From NCBI RefSeq assembly GCF_047345415.1, contig NZ_JBLFEP010000006.1:62001-126000 (forward strand): a stretch of 64,000 nt of DNA. The letters run 5' to 3'. This DNA is from Maribacter_C sp947494565. Lineage in GTDB: Bacteria; Bacteroidota; Bacteroidia; Flavobacteriales; Flavobacteriaceae. The position numbers and the translations under genes were made by a program. The notes below the pieces were generated by a model. It worked only from the letters and a program-made list of their open reading frames with translations, was not told where the DNA came from and did not search any database. Numbering within the stretch: position 1 is the first letter of the stretch; every line of letters begins with the position of its first letter. This document shows positions 18,625 through 27,414 of this stretch, piece by piece.

Positions 18625-19908
18625 TCACGATTTCTTTCGCCTTAAGTCACTATTATATTTTTTCTTTACTCTTCCTAAGTACTTCGAATCATCTTTGAGT
18701 TTCTTTACAATCCAGTGTACACATTCAATATTATAAGTGCTGCGATTTACTACGCCATGATCTCTGTGATATTTATTATTTCCAGATTTCCATTTTTGGT
18801 CCTTGCAAATAGCAGTCCAGTCATTCATATTCATTGTACGAGGAGCGGTCTTTGAATTTGGGAAAAGTATATCTAGGTCTCCTGTACTTAGTTCGGTGGT
18901 CAAACGCTTATTTACAGCTGCTATTACCATTTTTGATAATAATTCGTCAGAGTGGTCCGGCGCATCTTTGCTAACTTTTAGTTGTTTGCCTTCAATCAGT
19001 TGATTCAAATTAAAGTCCTCTTCACCTGGCTTTGCAAACCGTAATTTGTGCTTGATATGTATAGCAAATTCATTGTCTTGTTTTTCTTCAATCTCTTCGA
19101 GGACTGAAGTAATGATAGGACGAATCTCGTTGCTCAAATCTTTACCGTATTTCATCTTCATAGCGTCCCACTGAATGGCCGTGTCCCCAGTAATAAGGGT
19201 CATTAAACCAACCGCCGAGTCCGGGAGTAAAGGTTCTTCAATTTCCTTTTTCCATAGTTTAATGAAATTAATTACCGCTGCTTGAAATATTGGGGAGTAA
19301 ACACCACCAAGTTCAGGCAAAATATGATGTGTCGAAGTATTTCTGAGATCAATTAGCTTGTTTAAGTTGCCATATACGTTGCTCCCAACACCGAGAATTT
19401 CTTTAGCACACTCATCAAAACCTTTTGTTTTACCACTTTTTTTAGAGCTGAAGATGGCATCTTTACCTTTTTTTGCTGATATCAGTCCTTTAAGCAGATG
19501 TTCCCAAGCTGCACAGTGAAGGAGCGTAAAAGCCTGAAATCGATTTTCTAGGCTAGGTCGATTGTATATTTCTAATGAGAGAATATAGTTATCCTTTGCC
19601 TGTTTAAGTAATCTCTCGGATTGACTCATCGGGCCAGCGTTATTTGCTGCTATACCCTTTTTAGTACTAAGACGAGTAATAAATTGTTCAAGACTAAGGT
19701 GGCTCACAGGCTTAGCAATGTAGCGCTTTTCACTTTTTTTACTTATTACTCGATGCCAATCGTTTCTACTTAATTTCGCCCTCACAGTTCCCTGTAGACT
19801 GTATCCAGTAGAATCTGCAATCTGCTTCTGAGTGAAAGATGTTCCAGCAAGTTCATGTTTAGATAAAAACTTGTAGAATTTTCTCTGTTTGTCAACTACT
19901 TTGCTCAT
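18625..19908 (-). CDS. DUF3644 protein with HTH and HEPN-type motif
   Basis: 427 residues. An N-terminal winged-HTH-like region (about 22-55, FTQKQIADSTGYSLQGTVRA) is followed by a DUF3644-like helical domain (about 95-225, SERLLKQAKDNYILSLEIYN) carrying RNTSTH at 189-194. This matches the Rx4H signature of HEPN ribonucleases, with the usual polar Asn after Arg. A C-terminal region of unknown type follows. HEPN proteins often act as RNA-cleaving effectors in phage defence and toxin systems. No obvious antitoxin gene adjoins it; the serine recombinase gene lies 61 bases upstream on the same strand. RNase activity is inference. Confidence 0.75.
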   Translation of the reverse strand: MSKVVDKQRKFYKFLSKHELAGTSFTQKQIADSTGYSLQGTVRAKLSRNDWHRVISKKSEKRYIAKPVSHLSLEQFITRLSTKKGIAANNAGPMSQSERLLKQAKDNYILSLEIYNRPSLENRFQAFTLLHCAAWEHLLKGLISAKKGKDAIFSSKKSGKTKGFDECAKEILGVGSNVYGNLNKLIDLRNTSTHHILPELGGVYSPIFQAAVINFIKLWKKEIEEPLLPDSAVGLMTLITGDTAIQWDAMKMKYGKDLSNEIRPIITSVLEEIEEKQDNEFAIHIKHKLRFAKPGEEDFNLNQLIEGKQLKVSKDAPDHSDELLSKMVIAAVNKRLTTELSTGDLDILFPNSKTAPRTMNMNDWTAICKDQKWKSGNNKYHRDHGVVNRSTYNIECVHWIVKKLKDDSKYLGRVKKKYNSDLRRKKS

Positions 19909-19969
19909 TTCCTAAGCATTGGTCATGGTTTTTGCGATTTGAGTATTAAAAAGAAAGGAATATGACCAT

Positions 19970-20578
19970 TCATTTTTTATAAAGTCTCAATTTCCCATCA
20001 AGCCCTCGATATCTTAAATACTTATAATAAGTTGCTCTTGAAATATCCAATCGCTCACAAATTTCTGTAACAGCTATTCTGCCCTCATTGAAATACTCCT
20101 CACAAAGTATAGCTTTTTGTTGAATTTTCTTACTAATCCCTTTTGGAGCCCCAAAAACCTTTCCACGTCGTCTGGCCGATTCCAAGCCGGCTTTTGTACG
20201 TTCGATTATGATATCCCTTTCTAACTGGGCAAGTGCCGCAAACATATTTATTAGAAATTTCGAATGAGAAGATTTTTTAGTAGTGTCGATAAAGGGCTCG
20301 GTAATGCTTTTGAACTTTACGCCTTTCTCTTCGAGTTCATTCATTAACTTGGTGAAATGAATTAAGCACCTTGCCAAGCGGTCCAACTTCCAAACTACTA
20401 TTGTATCACCTTCACGAACATAAGTAAAAAGCCTATTCAAGCTTTTTCGCTCTTCTCTAGCACTTGAAATTCTATCCGTATAAATGTTATTTTCTTTGAT
20501 GCCTTCTCTTAGAAAGGCATCAATTTGTAGATTCAAATTCTGTTCGTTCGTACTTACTCTTGCATATCCAAATATCAT
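19970..20578 (-). CDS. Serine recombinase (resolvase/invertase family)
   Basis: 202 residues. The N-terminal catalytic domain has the nucleophile Ser9 in GYARVST, the conserved WKLDRLARCLIHF arginine motif and the dimer helix with FAALAQLERDIIIERT. The C-terminal HTH is near residues 160-190 (AVTEICERLDISRATYYKYL). Such enzymes cut and rejoin DNA at paired sites, resolving cointegrates or inverting segments. Repeats just upstream of its start (20682-20823) look like its res site. The HEPN-type gene follows it on the same strand. Confidence 0.92.
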   Translation of the reverse strand: MIFGYARVSTNEQNLNLQIDAFLREGIKENNIYTDRISSAREERKSLNRLFTYVREGDTIVVWKLDRLARCLIHFTKLMNELEEKGVKFKSITEPFIDTTKKSSHSKFLINMFAALAQLERDIIIERTKAGLESARRRGKVFGAPKGISKKIQQKAILCEEYFNEGRIAVTEICERLDISRATYYKYLRYRGLDGKLRLYKK

Positions 20579-20951
20579 GACCTTAAAGTTTAATTAAAGG
20601 TCAAAATGTAGTCTACTAAATTGATACGGTAAAATGAACTTTGCGGAGGTAATGAACATTGAAACCAAAGAAAGTCCACATAAACGGTGGGTTTTGTAAA
20701 CTCTTAGTGTCCCATAAAAGGTTAATTACCGAAACCACTAAAAAAGACCAAGAATGGGACACTTTCATAAAAGAAAAGTCGCTTAGCACAAATTGTCCCT
20801 AAAAACGGCGGTTTTTTAGGACATACTCATATCAGCATACTGTTCTTTAAATTTACTGTTTTATGGAGTTAACTACATAAAAGACATGACGCAATTAATC
20901 TCAAGCTTTTATGTTGCGTACTCTATGAAGTTTTTGGATTTAGGCCTCGAC
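20579..20951. other. Non-coding region with a candidate res recombination site
   Basis: Upstream of the serine recombinase. AGTGTCCCAT (20706-20715) is inversely repeated as ATGGGACACT (20754-20763). AAACGGTGGGTTTT (20682-20695) recurs as AAACGGCGGTTTT (20803-20815). The second copy is the centre of a near-palindrome at 20794-20823 (TGTCC...GGACA). Multiple spaced inverted and direct repeats upstream of a resolvase gene are typical of res sites. Confidence 0.5.
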
Positions 20952-21257
20952 TTAGAACTTTGGTAATTCTATTTCGTGGTAATGGTCAACCGAGCAACTA
21001 TCAATATATATACCCATTCCTGTAGGAATATGTGCTTTATTCCAATTGTGGCCGGCAAACTCTATTAAATCTTCCTCTTTGTCCCAACGGGAAATCATAA
21101 TAAACTCATTAGGATACCACTTTGTTGGTTTAGCAATTTCCAATGAAATCAGACCATTGTAGTTCTCAACAGCAGGAACCGAAATTTCCTTGAACTTCAT
21201 TTCAAATTCTCCATGAAGTTCTTCTGGAATTATTGCCTTGAATATTCTAATTATCAT
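20952..21257 (-). CDS. Antibiotic biosynthesis monooxygenase (ABM) domain protein
   Basis: 101 residues forming a single ferredoxin-like ABM domain (begins MIIRIFKAIIPEELHGEFEM, with ISLEIAKPTKWYPNEFIMIS and a RWDKEEDLIEFAG helix). Members are small dimeric oxygenases or haem-degrading enzymes, and many are of unknown function. It is next to an SRPBCC protein gene on the same strand and may share its transcript. Confidence 0.75.
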   Translation of the reverse strand: MIIRIFKAIIPEELHGEFEMKFKEISVPAVENYNGLISLEIAKPTKWYPNEFIMISRWDKEEDLIEFAGHNWNKAHIPTGMGIYIDSCSVDHYHEIELPKF

Positions 21258-21329
21258 TTTTTTATCAACTAAAAAAGAATTTTAGCCCTTGTTATGCTTA
21301 CATGTGCTCTAAGCGATAGCTTTTTGGAG

Positions 21330-21773
21330 TTAGATTTCCTTATAGGCTGATTCTATGGTTTTTGCTAGTTTTTCTAAACCTTGTGGAGCACTGTTTTCGA
21401 ACATTTGCATACTCTCACCAAAATCCTGAGCTTTTATCCCGCTTAAACCCAAACATTGGATAATCCGCGTACGACCCGAATCGATAGATTCCATTCTCAT
21501 TACATTATAAAACGTAGCACCGTCCAAGGGGATTTCAATGGTAGCGGACCGTTCTGGGTCAAGCTGTGTTATCTCCCAATAATGTGGATTTTGCCCTGCA
21601 GTTTTTGTGATACCTTTGGTACCTACAGCAAAAGCTCCCTTGAGCTCTATCCATTCAACTGCTTTTCCCTCAAGTCGTTCCCAATTAGATACATCCGTCC
21701 AAAATGACCATGCAAAGGACCTGTCAGCATCACATTCGACCGAATGTTCAAATTGCCATGTGGTTTCATCCAT
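21330..21773 (-). CDS. SRPBCC-family (START-like) lipid- or ligand-binding protein
   Basis: 147 residues. The order of strands, with FEHSVECDADRSFAWSFWTD, WERLEGKAVEWIELKG and the final long helix (MQMFENSAPQGLEKLAKTIE), matches the SRPBCC/polyketide-cyclase-like fold, which binds hydrophobic ligands in a cavity. Ligand unknown. It directly follows the YdeI-like pseudogene. Confidence 0.75.
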   Translation of the reverse strand: MDETTWQFEHSVECDADRSFAWSFWTDVSNWERLEGKAVEWIELKGAFAVGTKGITKTAGQNPHYWEITQLDPERSATIEIPLDGATFYNVMRMESIDSGRTRIIQCLGLSGIKAQDFGESMQMFENSAPQGLEKLAKTIESAYKEI

Positions 21774-21817
21774 TTAGTCTGACGTTTTTCATTAAAAGGC
21801 GCAAATTTATCATTTAA

Positions 21818-22383
21818 TCAATAGTATTTCTCAATTCCGCCAAAACCTTTTATTAGCTTATTCTCTTTCGTCATGCCAATAAAGTTACCTAACCTTTTTT
21901 TAAATTCTTCTGGCCTTTTTCGGGCACTATTGACATATGCGACCCGGATACGTTTATATGATTCAGATAGCTATAAATAATTGTGCCAAACCGACTCATC
22001 TTTTTTTAATTGGTTAATTATATCTTCAGCATAAATAAACTCCTCGTTCACAATTAACCTTATTCCTTTCTCAATTGATTTGTGAATCATAGGTTTATCC
22101 AACAACCATTTTAGCCTTTCTTTGTTGGGTTGGGAGAATGCCGAGTTCTTCCTTCTTTTGCAAAACCTTTGGATGGTAGTTTCATCGTTCAGTGATTTAA
22201 CCGTACTGTCAATCCAACCAAAACAAAGAGCTTCTTCAACGGCGTCATTGTATAGGATTCTTTTCTTTCCGGTTTTTTTAGTGGATATTCCAACCAAATA
22301 TCATCTTTTGTTTCAAAATGGGTTTCAAGCCAATTTCTCCATTCCTTTCTATCGGTAAAATATCGTGTTTCGTATTCGTTCAT
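21818..22383 (-). pseudogene. YdeI/OmpD-associated family protein, frameshifted and with an in-frame TAG
   Basis: Three collinear pieces of one ~190-residue YdeI-type protein. The first 37 residues (22383 downward, MNEYETRYFTDRKEWRNWL... to PLKK) lead into a run of seven A on the coding strand (22273-22279); eight would keep frame. The next piece starts TGKKRILYNDAVEEALCFGW and stops at TAG (21971-21973) after VWHNYL. The same frame continues LSESYKRIRVAYVNSARKRP to TGA at 21818, the normal family end. So the gene carries a one-base loss and a nonsense codon (CAG to TAG likely). Confidence 0.82.
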
Positions 22384-22409
22384 TTCTTGTTGCTGTCATT
22401 ATTCATTCA

Positions 22410-22789
22410 TCATCGTGATATAAACTGATTTTTTATTGAGATTGGACAAACTATGATTTTCACAGATTTCAACACTTTGATTTGTCTATTGGATAGGGCG
22501 ATCTTGACTCCTAAAATTAAATAAACATTGCCAGCAAATCTATCCAACCAAAATTTAATCCTATTGTTCCTCCTGATTTTAACCGTTAATCTTGATGAAA
22601 TCCATACAATAGTCAAACACCATAGTGCCCAATAAGAAGAAATGTGATTCCTAACATTAAAAATGAAATCCAGCTCTCTTCCCATGTGAAATACTTTTAC
22701 TTAGGGTGCACATAGTGTCTTCTCCAGGCGTTAAAACCAATATTAAGCTCGCTATTATAAAAATCTCAAAGTTTGGTAATTCCGAACAT
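22410..22789 (-). pseudogene. LysE-family exporter remnant
   Basis: Pieces of a LysE/RhtB amino-acid exporter in different frames. ATG at 22787-22789 begins MFGIT, an extra A shifts frame, then EIFIIASLILVLTPGEDTMC is the classic LysE N-terminus. After a GKRAG motif the middle of the protein is missing. A further shift near ISFLMLGITFLLIG leads to the C-terminal helix reading WISSRLTVKIRRNNRIKFWL and VYLILGVKIALS. The result is about 125 codons of an expected ~205. Not functional as it stands. Confidence 0.72.
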
Positions 22790-22797
22790 GTCCTTAC

Positions 22798-24300
22798 TTA
22801 AATACTCATTGCAAAGGATATGTCCATATTCTTAGACTTGATACTTCCGCACCTTAGGTCCATCTCATAATCCGTACTCCAATCTTGATGATTTTCTGTA
22901 AGCTGCTTTATGGCATCAATTATATAATAAATTTCTGCATTAGTATGGGTCGGGTGAATTGATAGTCGTATCCAACCTGGTTTGGTTGAATAATCCCCAT
23001 GACTTATCCGATCGGTAATCTTTTTAGAATTTTCCCGATCTACATTAAGCAAATAATGACCATATGTTCCTGCACAAGAACATCCTCCTCTTGTCTGGAT
23101 ACCAAACCTATCGTTCAACAACTTAACTCCCATGAAATGATGTAGATTTTCAATATAAAAAGAAATAACCCCCAGTCTCTCATTATGCTCATTTCCTAAA
23201 ATATGAAGCCTCGGCATCCTATTCAATGCATCCCACAGTATCTTCAGAATCTCCTTTTCACGTTTTTGAATATTTTCCACACCCATTTCTTCCTTTAACC
23301 TTATGCACAATGCAACCTTGATTGTTTGAAGAAAAGCGGGGGTTCCGCCATCTTCTCGCAATTCTATATCTTCATTGTATTTCTGTTCTCCCCATGGATT
23401 TGTCCAGCGAACAGTACCTCCCCCAGGATTGTCCGGCACCGAATTGCGGTATAGTCTTTTGTTGAAAACCAAGATTCCAGTTGTACCAGGTCCCCCAAGG
23501 AATTTGTGGGGCGAAAAATATATAGCATCCAGAAATCGTCCCTTGCTATCATCAACATGCATATTAATAGATACGTAAGGCGCTGAACAGGCAAAATCAA
23601 CAAAGCACCATCCACCATACTTATGCATAATTTCCGCAATGTCCATATAAGGAGTAATAATCCCTGTAACGTTAGAGCATGCGGTTATCGCAGCTATCTT
23701 TATTTTTCTATTGGCGAATTGCTGAACAATTTTTCGGAAATTATCAATGGTGACCAACCCCTTTTCGTCTGGTGGTATAATCACCACGTCGGCAATCGTT
23801 TCATTCCAACTGGTTTGGTTCGAATGGTGCTCCATATGGGTAACAAACACTATTGGTCTTGCCTCCTCAGTTAAACGAATGGAATCTTTGAACGCTTCAT
23901 GTACTCTAAGTCCCAATATTCTTTGTAATTTATTGACTACGCCAGTCATACCCGCGCCGGAAGAAATCAATATGTCATTTTTGGTGGCCCCAACATGCGC
24001 CTTGATTATTTCCCGGGCTTTGCCATAAGCATGAGTCATTTTAGAACCGGTATAGTTGGTATCGGTATGGGTATTCGCCACAAAAGGATACATTTCTTCC
24101 ATCATTTGTCTTTCAATGGGCCAGTACATTCTTCCGCTCGCCGTCCAATCCGCATAAATTAATTTAATTGCTTGGTGCACCGGTGTTTTAATTTTGTGAT
24201 TTTGACCTATAATTCCTGTTCGGTATTTTGAAAAATAACGTTCCATTTCTAAAAGGTCAAAATCATCATTTGTGGCCATAATCTCCATATTTGGGTTCAT
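22798..24300 (-). CDS. Class V aminotransferase (cysteine-desulfurase-like PLP enzyme)
   Basis: 500 residues with the fold-type I PLP pattern: YADWTASGR, the His stack VTHMEHHSNQTSW, ITACSNVTGI, the aspartate loop FVDFACSAPY, the PLP lysine in YFSPHKFLGGPGTTG, and a C-terminal RGGCSCAGTYGHYLL loop with cysteines placed like the catalytic Cys of SufS-type desulfurases. It probably moves sulfur or cleaves a C-S or C-N bond; the substrate is unknown. It lies 12 bases downstream of a DUF4395 gene and likely shares its operon. It is intact, unlike several neighbours. Confidence 0.85.
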   Translation of the reverse strand: MNPNMEIMATNDDFDLLEMERYFSKYRTGIIGQNHKIKTPVHQAIKLIYADWTASGRMYWPIERQMMEEMYPFVANTHTDTNYTGSKMTHAYGKAREIIKAHVGATKNDILISSGAGMTGVVNKLQRILGLRVHEAFKDSIRLTEEARPIVFVTHMEHHSNQTSWNETIADVVIIPPDEKGLVTIDNFRKIVQQFANRKIKIAAITACSNVTGIITPYMDIAEIMHKYGGWCFVDFACSAPYVSINMHVDDSKGRFLDAIYFSPHKFLGGPGTTGILVFNKRLYRNSVPDNPGGGTVRWTNPWGEQKYNEDIELREDGGTPAFLQTIKVALCIRLKEEMGVENIQKREKEILKILWDALNRMPRLHILGNEHNERLGVISFYIENLHHFMGVKLLNDRFGIQTRGGCSCAGTYGHYLLNVDRENSKKITDRISHGDYSTKPGWIRLSIHPTHTNAEIYYIIDAIKQLTENHQDWSTDYEMDLRCGSIKSKNMDISFAMSI

Positions 24301-24312
24301 AACATATATATT

Positions 24313-24765
24313 TTATTTCTTCATATAAAAAGGGAAAACCACATAGGTGTAAATGATACAGCCTAGACAAAAGTCAAATACTGAATCTAAAATCGCCAAA
24401 GACATCCAAAAAACGGCAATGGTAAGTGAAGCCAGTTCTAAATCCAAATAGAATAGCAGTATGGATGTTACGCCGCATAACATTCCCAGCCTGGAAGCGA
24501 ATTGTTTTTTTGACAGATCTATTTTTTTGACCTGCCGATTAAGGACATTTAGAATCCCCGACGCGATCATTCCCATTGGGCTATACCTTGGGTGAAAAAC
24601 AGCTCGTATAAACGTATCTGCGGTTGCAATTACCAATAAAGCAGGATTCTTGGTGTAGATGAAGACCATCATAAAGATTACAGATATAAAAACCGTGGCC
24701 CTACTCTGATTGTTATCGACTTTCTCTTTTGAAATTGGACAGATTATTGATTTCATTGTACTCAA
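24313..24765 (-). CDS. DUF4395 membrane protein
   Basis: 150 residues, about four membrane segments. The N-terminal CPISKEKVDNNQSR, the ADTFIRAVFHPRYSPMG motif and C-terminal FCLGC are hallmarks of DUF4395. The conserved CLGC cysteines, and the frequent company of thiol or sulfur genes known for this family, fit the adjacent desulfurase-like gene, but no activity is established. Confidence 0.85.
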   Translation of the reverse strand: MSTMKSIICPISKEKVDNNQSRATVFISVIFMMVFIYTKNPALLVIATADTFIRAVFHPRYSPMGMIASGILNVLNRQVKKIDLSKKQFASRLGMLCGVTSILLFYLDLELASLTIAVFWMSLAILDSVFDFCLGCIIYTYVVFPFYMKK

Positions 24766-24804
24766 TATTATCGTGTTATGAAAACGTATTTTTTTGAGTT
24801 GGGT

Positions 24805-25026
24805 TTAGCTCAATAAATAAATGACTGTTCGACCAATTAGGTAAACGAGTGGAAAAAAAATGGCACAGGCAATAGCTACCAGCCATTTTTCCAATTTGCT
24901 TTTTGGTTCATATAACTCTTCTGCCTTTGACTTATCGATTTGGTCCCCGTCACTTTTAAGTATCTTCTTTTTATGTTCTTCTTTAACCATCATTGTAGCA
25001 CATTGAATGTAATCCCATAGTATCAT
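24805..25026 (-). CDS. Small single-pass membrane protein
   Basis: 73 residues, charged N-terminal part (MMVKEEHKKKILKSDGDQID) and one C-terminal membrane helix (about 48-72, WLVAIACAIFFPLVYLIGRT). A start at the internal ATG pair (residues 12-13) is possible. It is first of three same-strand genes with DUF4395 and the PLP enzyme. No family recognised. Confidence 0.5.
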   Translation of the reverse strand: MILWDYIQCATMMVKEEHKKKILKSDGDQIDKSKAEELYEPKSKLEKWLVAIACAIFFPLVYLIGRTVIYLLS

Positions 25027-25146
25027 CTATGGTTTGTGGTCGTACTTAGTTAATATTCTATGAAATCGGCCTCTATCATTACTCAAATAATTGTCCGTTT
25101 ATCTTCTGATTTGGCAATCGAGGGCTGATATAATAAATCAAACCTT

Positions 25147-26118
25147 TTACAGGAATTTTCTAAACCATGAAGTCACTTGTTGAAAAACCTCATCTCTGTA
25201 ATCACTTAAACCATGATTTCCATTTTCGTAAACAATGTATCTGTAAGGAATTTTATTACTTTGAAGTTTAGATACGAACTTCAAATTTTCTTCGGTAGAC
25301 GCACTTTTATCATCAGAACCTTGAAGAATCAAGAAAGGGATATCTTTCGGTAATTTATCTACCCAAAATATTGCGGATCTCTTCCTTAATACTTCTTGCC
25401 TTTTCGGCGTTTTATATTCAGGAATAAATGTACCCCACCATTCATCAAGAGGTGGACGATCTTTAATAGCTCTTACTAGATTTACCGATGAACCGCCGAC
25501 CACTACAGCTTTTATTGGCAATTTTTTACCCTTTAAAGTCAGGAATGTCGTCATACCCCCGCGGCTCCAGCCAAACATACCTAATCTTCCAAGATCGGCC
25601 TTAGGTTCACTTTTTAACAGGGGAAATAGGTTTGTCACATCATTTATATCGGCCCCACCATATTCTTCTTTCCCTTCACTACCCCCATTGCCTCGATACT
25701 GACTAGCGACAACCACAAATCCGGCTTTAGCCAGTCTAGCCAGTTCACCAATGCCGATTGAACTGACATAATGTGTTAGGGATCCATGTTCCAAACTACC
25801 CCCTCTATTGTATATAATGCAGGGGAATTTTCCATTTTCACTTGGCAGTAAAAGAAATCCTTTTACTTTAAGTCCATCGCTTAAATAGGTAATTCCAAAT
25901 AACTCAATATCTTCTAGTAGTGTATATCTAGTAGAATCAAGTTTTGTGTGTCTTAAAGGGTCATAAGTTTTTGGGTCTAGTGTTTCAGTTTTTAAAATAT
26001 AGCCGATGAACTCATCAAAATTTTGTATTCGAGTTTTCGAAACAATTTTTCCATTTGTCTGAGCCAGTACGTTTATAGTTACTATCTGAGCAAGAGCAAT
26101 TATGAAATATCTGAACAT
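25147..26118 (-). CDS. Secreted alpha/beta hydrolase, prolyl-oligopeptidase (S9) type
   Basis: About 323 residues from the ATG at 26118, which begins a clear signal peptide (MFRYFIIALAQIVTINVLAQ); the longer frame to 26187 adds an unlikely 23-residue extension. The nucleophile serine is in GMFGWSRGGMTT, the acid in LQGSDDKSAS and the histidine in NGNHGLSDY, forming the S9 catalytic triad. A VVVASQYRGNGGSEGKEEYG stretch supports the dipeptidyl-peptidase-like family. Probably a periplasmic peptidase or esterase. Confidence 0.85.
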   Translation of the reverse strand: MFRYFIIALAQIVTINVLAQTNGKIVSKTRIQNFDEFIGYILKTETLDPKTYDPLRHTKLDSTRYTLLEDIELFGITYLSDGLKVKGFLLLPSENGKFPCIIYNRGGSLEHGSLTHYVSSIGIGELARLAKAGFVVVASQYRGNGGSEGKEEYGGADINDVTNLFPLLKSEPKADLGRLGMFGWSRGGMTTFLTLKGKKLPIKAVVVGGSSVNLVRAIKDRPPLDEWWGTFIPEYKTPKRQEVLRKRSAIFWVDKLPKDIPFLILQGSDDKSASTEENLKFVSKLQSNKIPYRYIVYENGNHGLSDYRDEVFQQVTSWFRKFL

Positions 26119-26240
26119 AATATGATTGATTTTATTAAAATGATAGGAACAAATTGATTTAGGTCTCTTAATTGAAAGGGAATCCACTCTTGCCTGGTCA
26201 AGTGCTTGCTGTCTTTGGAATCTTTAAATAGAGTTTTTAA

Positions 26241-27410
26241 TTATTGCAATAATGTGGCATATATTTCTGAGCGTACTTTTTCAATTTCCTCATGAAGTGG
26301 GCTATATGTCACGGTCCCTAAATTGATCGCAATAAAATAATAAAGGTTTTTCTCTGGAATGTAATAAAGTTCACAACCTGCGCCAATCCCACCACCTGAA
26401 TGTCCATATGCTTCCATCCCACCGATTTGCACATAATCCAACCCCAGACCATAAGCATATTCACCATCCTCCTTTGCCACCCATTGTTTCATGAGGTCAA
26501 CGGTTTTATCAGACAACAACTTTCCTTCAATTAGGCCTTTCAAAAACTTAACCGCTTCAATAGGGGTGGTCACTATACCATCATCGCCAATCATATGTTC
26601 GACATTTTTGCGCTGCAGGTAAGTAGCGTTTTCCACTATTCCAGTACTGTTTCGATCCCAATAACTATTCACCAATTCAGGATAGTTTAGAAAATTGTCA
26701 TCATTTTTATAAAAAGTACGGGTAAGACCTAATGGCTTAAAAATAGTGTCATCAATAAATTTCGCGTGGTCTCCCGTCAACTCATCTAGTATCAAGGCCA
26801 ATAAAACGTAATTTGTATTGCGATAACTATAGCGGCTCCCAGGTTCAAAATCAAGAGGTTTTTTCTTTACGTAGCGCAGATAGTCCTCTCCTTTAAAGGG
26901 ATATTCAGGACTTTGCAAAAGTTTGGTCACATAGTTTGGATCAAAATTGTACTCAGGAATGCCCGAAGTGTGGTTCAAGAGCATTTTTACACTGATTCTT
27001 TCTGCTTCTAAAACGTAGTTGCTGATTTTTTCAGGGAGATAACTGGTGATAGGACTTTCCAAATCAATTTTACCCGTTTCATATAATTTCAAAATTGCAA
27101 CCGCATGGTATGTTTTGGCGACGCTTTGCAAATATTGAAGATTACAAATTTGCATGGGGGTCTTGTCTTCGATTCTGGAATACCCTTTGGTAGAATACCA
27201 CCAACCACCTTCCGAAAATATGGCGATTGAAGCTCCGGGGACCCCGCTTTTAACAAGTTTTTCCATGGCTTCATCCAAAACCTTTGATTTTGCAAAGCTT
27301 TCCATAGACTCTGAAGATTTGCAAGCGGCTACTTTAAATTCCTGAGCATTGACACTGTTTAAGACAATAGCAATCCCAATTATGTATATAAAAGAAAGAA
27401 TCGTTTTCAT
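26241..27410 (-). CDS. Serine hydrolase, beta-lactamase/DD-peptidase family
   Basis: 389 residues from the ATG at 27410, which gives a proper signal peptide (MKTILSFIYIIGIAIVLNSV, cleavage after NAQ); the frame extends to 27443 but that start overlaps the upstream gene. Motifs: SVAKTYHA (SxxK), YSYRNTNY (YxN) and GHSGGGIG (HSG, standing in for KTG). A periplasmic class C beta-lactamase-like hydrolase acting on peptides or peptidoglycan. The upstream outer-membrane gene, if read through its stop, ends only four bases before this start, so the two look like an operon. Confidence 0.88.
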   Translation of the reverse strand: MKTILSFIYIIGIAIVLNSVNAQEFKVAACKSSESMESFAKSKVLDEAMEKLVKSGVPGASIAIFSEGGWWYSTKGYSRIEDKTPMQICNLQYLQSVAKTYHAVAILKLYETGKIDLESPITSYLPEKISNYVLEAERISVKMLLNHTSGIPEYNFDPNYVTKLLQSPEYPFKGEDYLRYVKKKPLDFEPGSRYSYRNTNYVLLALILDELTGDHAKFIDDTIFKPLGLTRTFYKNDDNFLNYPELVNSYWDRNSTGIVENATYLQRKNVEHMIGDDGIVTTPIEAVKFLKGLIEGKLLSDKTVDLMKQWVAKEDGEYAYGLGLDYVQIGGMEAYGHSGGGIGAGCELYYIPEKNLYYFIAINLGTVTYSPLHEEIEKVRSEIYATLLQ

Positions 27411-27414
27411 TTTT

